Of a DNA stretch of 40,299 nucleotides, positions 35,414 through 40,299 are shown one piece after another. The notes under the pieces are model-generated. The model did not search any database and had not been told where the DNA came from. It saw only the letters and a program-made list of their open reading frames with translations. Every line of letters begins with the position of its first letter. Position 1 is the stretch's first letter. The stretch comes from Candidatus Propionivibrio aalborgensis (GTDB lineage: Bacteria; Pseudomonadota; Gammaproteobacteria; Burkholderiales; Rhodocyclaceae). Location: assembly GCF_900089945.1 (NCBI RefSeq), contig NZ_FLQY01000047.1:1-40299 (forward strand), given 5' to 3'. Position numbers and translations under genes: made by a program.

Positions 35414-35965
35414 CTAGCGCCCACTCTGTGCCCACTGGCACGCGGTTGCGGCTTCGATACGCAAACCGACAAATCCACCGCTAGCCGCACTGAGCGGGGC
35501 TCGCGCTACACGCCAGCGCAATAGATCGCACCGGCGTCCGACGGCTTTCGTCCCCCCCGACGATTCATGCAGGCGATCAATATCATGCGGCCGGTAAACC
35601 AGTTCCCGCCGGCCACGTTCAAAACACCACTCCCCGCCGGACAATGCCCCGCTTTCCGCTGCCGAACACTCCCCGCGATATCCTGCCGGAGACGAGTCCA
35701 GCCAACGCACTGGATTGCTGCCGGTCCATGAGGCCATTTCGCTTTCCCGCTGATGCATGAGCGCTTCCCCCATGGCCCTTTGCATGCCTGTTCTCATGTT
35801 GCGTATCGTCAATTCAACGATCTGCCGCTCGGCTTCCTCCTTTGCATCGCCCAGTGCCGATATCAGAGCGATGGCAAATAGCCCCAGCACCACGAACAGA
35901 ACCGCGTGTTGAAACCAGTTCCTGGTCGCAAAGTAGCCAAGCCTGCGCGGTTCGCGCGGAATCAT
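35414..35965 (-). CDS. mshF: MSHA biogenesis protein MshF-like
   Basis: A 183-residue bitopic protein in the mshF position between mshG and the prepilins. A basic N-terminus (MIPREPRRLGYFATRNWFQH) precedes one membrane span at about residues 18-37, then a heptad-like stretch (DAKEEAERQIVELTIRNMR) and a Cys-containing periplasmic region. No enzymatic motif is seen. The ATG at 35965 has only GAGG two bases away, so initiation may rely on coupling: the mshG stop codon is four bases upstream. Identity rests mainly on position and layout, since MshF proteins are poorly conserved. Confidence 0.7.
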   Translation of the reverse strand: MIPREPRRLGYFATRNWFQHAVLFVVLGLFAIALISALGDAKEEAERQIVELTIRNMRTGMQRAMGEALMHQRESEMASWTGSNPVRWLDSSPAGYRGECSAAESGALSGGEWCFERGRRELVYRPHDIDRLHESSGGTKAVGRRCDLLRWRVARAPLSAASGGFVGLRIEAATACQWAQSGR

Positions 35966-35969
35966 ATCC

Positions 35970-37199
35970 TCATCGCTTGATCGCCACCGTGCCCAAATCC
36001 CACATCGGCAGGAAGATACCGAGCGCAAGAATCAGCACCATGATGCCGAGCATGACAATCAGAATCGGCTCGATCTGCTGCCCCAGCGTCTTCAGTTCGT
36101 ATTCGACTTCCTGCCGGTACATGTCGCCGATCTCGTTCATCATGTCGTCGACCGCGCCCGACTCTTCGCCGACGGCGACCATCTGCAGCACGACCGGCGT
36201 AAAGATTCCGGCACTGATAGACGCACGCAACAGGCTCTCGCCGCGCTCGACGTTCTCGCGCATACCTTCGATGCAACGCGAAACGAAGCTGTTGTCGACC
36301 GTCTGCGCCGAGTTGGAAAGCGCCTGCATGACCGGAACGCCACTACGGATCCCCAACGAAAAACTGCGCGCAAAGCGTGACAATGCCGCTTTGTGCAAGA
36401 TCTTTCCGGCAATCGGGAATTTCAGCGACACGCGGTCCCAGTCGTAACGTCCTCTGACCGTCCCGACCCAGGCGCGAAAAGCCAGCAGTGCTCCGACAAC
36501 GCCAGCAAGCATGAGCGGCCAGTACGCAACCATGAACTCCGAGAAGCCGAGCAGAACACGCGTCATCAAGGGCAGTTCTGCGCCGAATCCCGCGAACACC
36601 TTGGCAAAGGCGGGAATGACAAAGAGATTGACAATGACCAGCGCCGCCGCCATGGCGATCACCACGAACATCGGGTAGCGCAATGCCGATTTCACCTGCT
36701 CGCGCATGTAACGCTCGAACTCAAGGTGCTCGAATAGGCGGTAAAAGATTTCTTCGAGCAAGCCGGTCGCCTCGCCGACACGCACCATCGACAGGTAGAA
36801 CGGTGTGAATACGCGCGGATGACGCGCCAGCGCCTGCGACAGCTCACGACCGCCTTCCAGGCTTTCACGCACTTCGCCGATAACGCGTCTCATCTCCGGG
36901 TTGATCGCCGCGTCCTGCAAGCCGCTTAAGGCGCGCATGATCGGTACGCCGGACTTGAGCAAGGTATGCATCTGCCTGCTGAACAGCAGCAAATCGATGT
37001 GCGTCACCTTTTGCTTGAACAGCGTGACGTTCAGGCCGGAGGACGACTTGGTGGTTTTGGCTTTTGATTCCTTGATTTCAACCGGCGTCAGCCCCTGGCC
37101 GAGCAGCAGATCGACAACGGCACTCGCGTTGGCGCCATCAAGCACACCCTCGATGAGCTGGCTACCGGTGTTGCGGGCCTTGTAGGCAAAGGTCGGCAT
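35970..37199 (-). CDS. mshG: MSHA inner-membrane platform protein MshG (GspF/PilC family)
   Basis: A 409-residue polytopic protein with two GspF domains (about 70-193 and 272-395), each ending in hydrophobic segments (FVVIAMAAALVIVNLFVIPA and EPILIVMLGIMVLILALGIF). Typical blocks are LLFSRQMHTLLKSGVPIMRAL, GEATGLLEEIFYRL and the repeat version VAVGEESGAVDDMMNEI. It is the membrane platform driven by MshE to add pilin subunits. The gene begins 15 bases after mshE ends, so both are co-transcribed. Confidence 0.94.
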   Translation of the reverse strand: MPTFAYKARNTGSQLIEGVLDGANASAVVDLLLGQGLTPVEIKESKAKTTKSSSGLNVTLFKQKVTHIDLLLFSRQMHTLLKSGVPIMRALSGLQDAAINPEMRRVIGEVRESLEGGRELSQALARHPRVFTPFYLSMVRVGEATGLLEEIFYRLFEHLEFERYMREQVKSALRYPMFVVIAMAAALVIVNLFVIPAFAKVFAGFGAELPLMTRVLLGFSEFMVAYWPLMLAGVVGALLAFRAWVGTVRGRYDWDRVSLKFPIAGKILHKAALSRFARSFSLGIRSGVPVMQALSNSAQTVDNSFVSRCIEGMRENVERGESLLRASISAGIFTPVVLQMVAVGEESGAVDDMMNEIGDMYRQEVEYELKTLGQQIEPILIVMLGIMVLILALGIFLPMWDLGTVAIKR

Positions 37200-37214
37200 G
37201 GTTGGAACTCGACC

Positions 37215-38921
37215 TTAATCCTCGAACTGGTTGCTGATGCGCATGGCCTCTTCGATCGTCGTGCGCCCTGCCACCACCAATCTCACGGCGTCGCGTCGCA
37301 GGGTTTCGCCGGCCATCTGCCTGCGCGCCGCCTGGACGAAGGATCCCGCGTCGTCACTGTTGATCGCCTCGACGATATCGTTCGTCATTTCGAGCATCTC
37401 GTAGACGCCGGTGCGCCCCTGGTAACCGGTTCCCCCGCAATGTGCGCAACCCTTGCCCTGCACGTAGCCGTGTTGCTTGACGGCGGCGTCCAACTCGTAG
37501 CGCAGCCACTCGTTCTCATGTGGCGTCGGCGCATGCGGCTCGCTGCAGTTTTCGCAGACCACGCGCACGAGTCTCTGCGCGAGAACCAGTTGCAGGGACA
37601 GCGCAACCATATACCGCGGCACGCCCATGTCGAGCAGGCGAATCGGCGTGGAAATGACGTCGTTGGTATGCAGCGTGGACAGCACCATGTGGCCGGTAAT
37701 CGCTGCGCGCATGCCAATCTCGGCGGTCGTCTGGTCGCGCATTTCGCCAACCAGAACGATGTCCGGATCCTGGCGCAGCGCCGAGCGCAGGACACGCTCG
37801 AAGGACAGGTCGATCTTCTCGTGCACCTGCACCTGATTGATTCCGGGCAACCGATATTCAACCGGGTCTTCGACCGTGATGATCTTCTTCTCGGTCGTGT
37901 TGAGCTCGGACAGTGCGGCGTAGAGCGTCGTCGTCTTGCCGCTCCCGGTCGGCCCGGTGACCAGCACCATGCCGCTCGGGCGTCGTACCGCATGGCGCAG
38001 GCGCTCCAGAGTGCGTGGCGGCATGTTCAGCCGGTCCAGGCCGAGCAGGCCGGTGTTCTGGTTGAGCAAGCGCATCACGACCGACTCGCCAAACTGCGTC
38101 GGCATGGTCGAAATACGTACATCGATCATGTTGTTGCGCACCTTGATGGCAAAACGGCCGTCCTGCGGCAAACGCTTTTCCGAAATATCCAGACCGGACA
38201 TGAGTTTCAGGCGCAAAGCCAGTGCCGAGGCGATCTTGGCATCCGCCTCCATCTGCACGTGCAACACGCCATCGATACGGAAGCGAACGCGCAACGAGCG
38301 ATCCTGTGGCTCGATGTGGATATCCGATGCGCGCGAACGCATGGCTTCCTCGAACACGGTTTGCAGAAGCTTGACGACGGGCGCTTCCTCGGCGCCTGTC
38401 GCCGTGCCAAGCAGGTCGCCAAATTCGACCGGCACATCGCCCAGATCGGCGGTAAGTTCCTTCGCCAGCCCGCTGATTTCTTCGGTACGCCGATAGACAC
38501 GGTCGATAAGCGCCAGAAGCTGGCTCTCGGATACGACCGCCAGATCGATTTCCCGACGCAAAAGGCGGAAGATATCGTCGTAGGCCTGCAGATCGGTCGG
38601 ATCGACGAAACCGATTCGCAGCCTTCCCTCGACCTCGTCCAGTACTACCGCGCGGAACCGCCTCGCCTGCGCCTCTGGCAGCAGGTTGATCAATTCCGGC
38701 TTGGGCGTGAAGTGTTTGAGATCGACATAGGTGATCTGCAATTGCCTGGCCAGCGCCTGCGAAATGGCCTCTTCCGTTACAAAGGAACTATCGACGACAA
38801 TACGACCCAGTTTGCGACCGCTGCGCTTTTGCTCGTCGAGAGCAAACTTGAGCTGCTCGTCGGTGAGCAGACCCTGTTGAATGAGCAAGTCGCCGAGGCG
38901 AATCTTTTCCGGCCGAGCCAT
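37215..38921 (-). CDS. mshE: MSHA pilus extension ATPase MshE (GspE/PilB family, MshEN c-di-GMP domain)
   Basis: The 568-residue hexameric ATPase that powers pilus assembly. Residues 8-31 fit exactly the MshEN 24-residue motif, RLGxx[LVI][LVI]xxG[LVI][LVI]xxxxLxxxLxxQ. A five-residue linker and a looser second copy follow at 37-60 (Lys, Ser and Ile at three key places). This tandem binds cyclic di-GMP in Vibrio MshE. The motor domain has Walker A GPTGSGKT (323-330), Asp box IITVEDPVEY, Walker B DIVLVGEMRD and His box STLHTND. Zinc-type CxxC pairs lie at 456-459 and 492-495. GGAG stands six bases before the ATG. First gene of the pilus locus, so c-di-GMP probably controls extension. Confidence 0.95.
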   Translation of the reverse strand: MARPEKIRLGDLLIQQGLLTDEQLKFALDEQKRSGRKLGRIVVDSSFVTEEAISQALARQLQITYVDLKHFTPKPELINLLPEAQARRFRAVVLDEVEGRLRIGFVDPTDLQAYDDIFRLLRREIDLAVVSESQLLALIDRVYRRTEEISGLAKELTADLGDVPVEFGDLLGTATGAEEAPVVKLLQTVFEEAMRSRASDIHIEPQDRSLRVRFRIDGVLHVQMEADAKIASALALRLKLMSGLDISEKRLPQDGRFAIKVRNNMIDVRISTMPTQFGESVVMRLLNQNTGLLGLDRLNMPPRTLERLRHAVRRPSGMVLVTGPTGSGKTTTLYAALSELNTTEKKIITVEDPVEYRLPGINQVQVHEKIDLSFERVLRSALRQDPDIVLVGEMRDQTTAEIGMRAAITGHMVLSTLHTNDVISTPIRLLDMGVPRYMVALSLQLVLAQRLVRVVCENCSEPHAPTPHENEWLRYELDAAVKQHGYVQGKGCAHCGGTGYQGRTGVYEMLEMTNDIVEAINSDDAGSFVQAARRQMAGETLRRDAVRLVVAGRTTIEEAMRISNQFED

Positions 38922-38954
38922 TTCAAGCTCCAGTAACTTTAGAGATAATGAGTC

Positions 38955-38983
38955 TAATTAGTTGATTCTAGCCGATTATGCAA
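38955..38983 (-). promoter_or_regulatory. Probable sigma-70 promoter of the msh locus
   Basis: The minus strand reads TTGCAT (38983-38978), 17 bases, TAATTA (38960-38955), about 34 bases before the mshE ATG. A perfect palindrome, TATGCA-N4-TGCATA at 38977-38992, covers the -35 box and could be an operator. It also lies just upstream of trmL on the other strand. Confidence 0.55.
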
Positions 38984-39011
38984 AAATGCATAGCATTTCT
39001 TGGAGCGCGCC

Positions 39012-39476
39012 TTGACTGCTGTCGTCTTGTTCCAACCCGAGATTCCGCCCAACACCGGGAACGTCATCCGCCTGTGTGCCAATACCGGCTGCGAACTGCA
39101 TCTGGTGGAACCACTCGGATTTCGCTGGGAAGACCGATCGCTCAAACGCGCCGGCCTTGACTACCACGAGTTTGCACGCGTCCTCCGGCACCCGGACTGG
39201 CAGGCCTGCAAAACGGCGCTGGCCGGTCGACGCCGGTTCGCCATCACGACACGCGGCGGTCAGCAGTATGACTCGCCGACGTTTTGCATGGACGATGTAT
39301 TCGTCTTTGGGCGCGAGACGAGCGGGCTACCCGTCGAGGTGATGGCCGAGTTTCCCGATACGCAACGCCTGCGCCTGCCGATGCTGCCGGAACAGCGCAG
39401 CCTGAACCTGTCCAATGCGGTCGCAGTAATGGTTTTCGAGGCGTGGCGGCAATCGGGCTTTGCCGACGGAGTTTAG
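39012..39476 (+). CDS. trmL: tRNA (cytidine/uridine-34 2'-O)-methyltransferase
   Basis: A 154-residue SPOUT methyltransferase that 2'-O-methylates the wobble base of tRNA-Leu isoacceptors (E. coli TrmL, 157 residues). The family N-terminus VVLFQPEIPPNTGNVIRLC and later LVEPLGFRWEDRSLKRAGLD and RSLNLSNAVAVMVFEAW (knot region) are clear. The start is a TTG at 39012: GGAG stands six bases upstream and the protein then aligns with E. coli MLNIVLYEPEIPP. A TTG four codons earlier is in frame but overlaps that ribosome site. Divergent from mshE, it ends two bases from the convergent gpsA stop codon. Confidence 0.93.
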   Translation: MTAVVLFQPEIPPNTGNVIRLCANTGCELHLVEPLGFRWEDRSLKRAGLDYHEFARVLRHPDWQACKTALAGRRRFAITTRGGQQYDSPTFCMDDVFVFGRETSGLPVEVMAEFPDTQRLRLPMLPEQRSLNLSNAVAVMVFEAWRQSGFADGV

Positions 39477-39478
39477 AG

Positions 39479-40299
39479 CTACTGGATTTCCGTCTTCGGA
39501 TCGCGGTTCAGCAGTTGCTCTACGGCTTCCGATGCCGGCACATCGCGGTGCAGGATGGCGTCGACGGCTTGCGTGATCGGCATTTCGATTTCCAGTTGTC
39601 CGGCCAGGCGTGCAACTTCACGCGCCGTACTCACGCCCTCGGCCACATGCCCGAGCTCGGCGAGTATCTGCGGTAGCTTCCGGCCTTTCGCCAACGCCAG
39701 CCCGACCTGTCGGTTGCGTGACAGGTCGCCAGTGCAGGTCAGCAGGAGGTCGCCCATCCCGGCCAGGCCCATGAAGGTATTCGGGTGTCCGCCGAGCGCA
39801 ACGCCGAGCCGGGCGATCTCGGCCAGTCCGCGCGTCATCAGCGCAGCGCGCGCATTGTGGCCCAGACCGAGACCATCGCAGATTCCGGTGGCGATAGCCA
39901 TAACGTTCTTCACTGCACCACCCACTTCGACACCAGTCAGGTCGTCATTGGCGTAGATGCGCAGACGCGAACTGTGCAGTTCGAGCGCAGTCTGCCGGGC
40001 GAAATCAGCATTCCTGGAAGCCAGGGTTATCGCAGTCGGCAAGCCCTTCGCCACTTCTTCGGCGAAGCTGGGCCCACTCAGCGAACCGCACAGAACCTCA
40101 TCGCCCAGTTCTTCGGCAACCACTTGATGTGGGAGTTTCGCAGTGCCCGCTTCCATTCCTTTGCACACCCAGATCAGCGGCTTCACCTGGCGTGCGTCGG
40201 CCAGCATGCGCAGCGTGCTGCGGAAACCGATCAGCGGAGTGGCCAGGATCAGTAAATCGGCGTCGGCCACCGAAGAATCGAAAACAGTGCCGATCTGCA
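39479..40299 (-). CDS. gpsA: Glycerol-3-phosphate dehydrogenase [NAD(P)+], C-terminal part
   Basis: The gene runs off the right edge; about 273 codons of the 3' part are present, and the N-terminal Rossmann glycine motif is missing with the cut-off. GpsA reduces dihydroxyacetone phosphate to glycerol-3-phosphate for phospholipid synthesis. Recognisable blocks are [58 protein letters not shown] (catalytic Lys in VKNV) and [16 protein letters not shown]. The trmL-gpsA linkage is common in proteobacteria, although here they converge. Confidence 0.95.
   Translation of the reverse strand, partial: QIGTVFDSSVADADLLILATPLIGFRSTLRMLADARQVKPLIWVCKGMEAGTAKLPHQVVAEELGDEVLCGSLSGPSFAEEVAKGLPTAITLASRNADFARQTALELHSSRLRIYANDDLTGVEVGGAVKNVMAIATGICDGLGLGHNARAALMTRGLAEIARLGVALGGHPNTFMGLAGMGDLLLTCTGDLSRNRQVGLALAKGRKLPQILAELGHVAEGVSTAREVARLAGQLEIEMPITQAVDAILHRDVPASEAVEQLLNRDPKTEIQ

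Noticed and set aside
37440-38936. A 498-codon plus-strand open frame
   Set aside because: It mirrors mshE, a strongly conserved ATPase. The translated product is His/Gln/Arg rich with no domain, typical of an antisense shadow.

Overview
The window is a stretch of chromosome from a moderately GC-rich betaproteobacterium. The gene content and neighbourhoods (engB-hemB, cytochrome c4, bioB-bioC, yhdP-nitrilase-tldD, glnE) suggest Rhodocyclales (Dechloromonas/Azonexus/Accumulibacter-like). This placement is inferred from gene order and protein style, not from a marker search. Coding density is high. No tRNA, rRNA, CRISPR array, transposase or phage gene is visible, and no gene-free gap exceeds about 200 bases.

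Positions 1-21841 are mostly housekeeping. On the minus strand, reading right to left, lie yhdP, a nitrilase-family amidase, tldD, two tandem MscS-type channels and the start of a DAHP synthase gene. YhdP and the amidase overlap by 20 bases, and a 101-bp palindromic element sits between the amidase gene and tldD. Divergent from yhdP run glnE and a DyP peroxidase (+). Then come hemB and engB (-). In the gap between them is a small structured RNA candidate on the + strand, ending in a strong intrinsic terminator inside the end of engB; it resembles the published betaproteobacterial 'anti-hemB' motif. Divergent from engB are cytochrome c4 and a two-CBS-domain protein (+), which end at a terminator facing gpmI (-). 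bioC and bioB (-) follow, with comF divergent (+).

Positions 21863-38921 hold a near-complete MSHA-type (mannose-sensitive haemagglutinin) type IV pilus locus, entirely on the minus strand. In transcription order it reads mshE-G-F, two prepilins (mshB- and mshA-like), mshC-D-O-P-Q, then mshI-I2-J-K-L-M-N. Compared with the Vibrio arrangement the two halves are swapped: the structural block comes first and the assembly block second, the latter with its own promoter-like sequence. Many genes overlap by 1-17 bases. MshE carries an N-terminal MshEN-type cyclic-di-GMP binding motif, and MshQ is a 1136-residue secreted protein with a LamG-like domain, a good candidate for the pilus-tip adhesin. mshH, a prepilin peptidase and a retraction ATPase are not in the window.

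Positions 39012-40299 contain trmL (+), divergent from mshE, and the 3' part of gpsA (-). The trmL/mshE gap holds a good sigma-70-like mshE promoter with a perfect palindrome over its -35 box.

The most notable items are the anti-hemB-like RNA, the c-di-GMP-responsive MSHA pilus with its LamG-bearing MshQ and twin pilins, the palindromic element between the amidase gene and tldD, and the tandem MscS paralogues.
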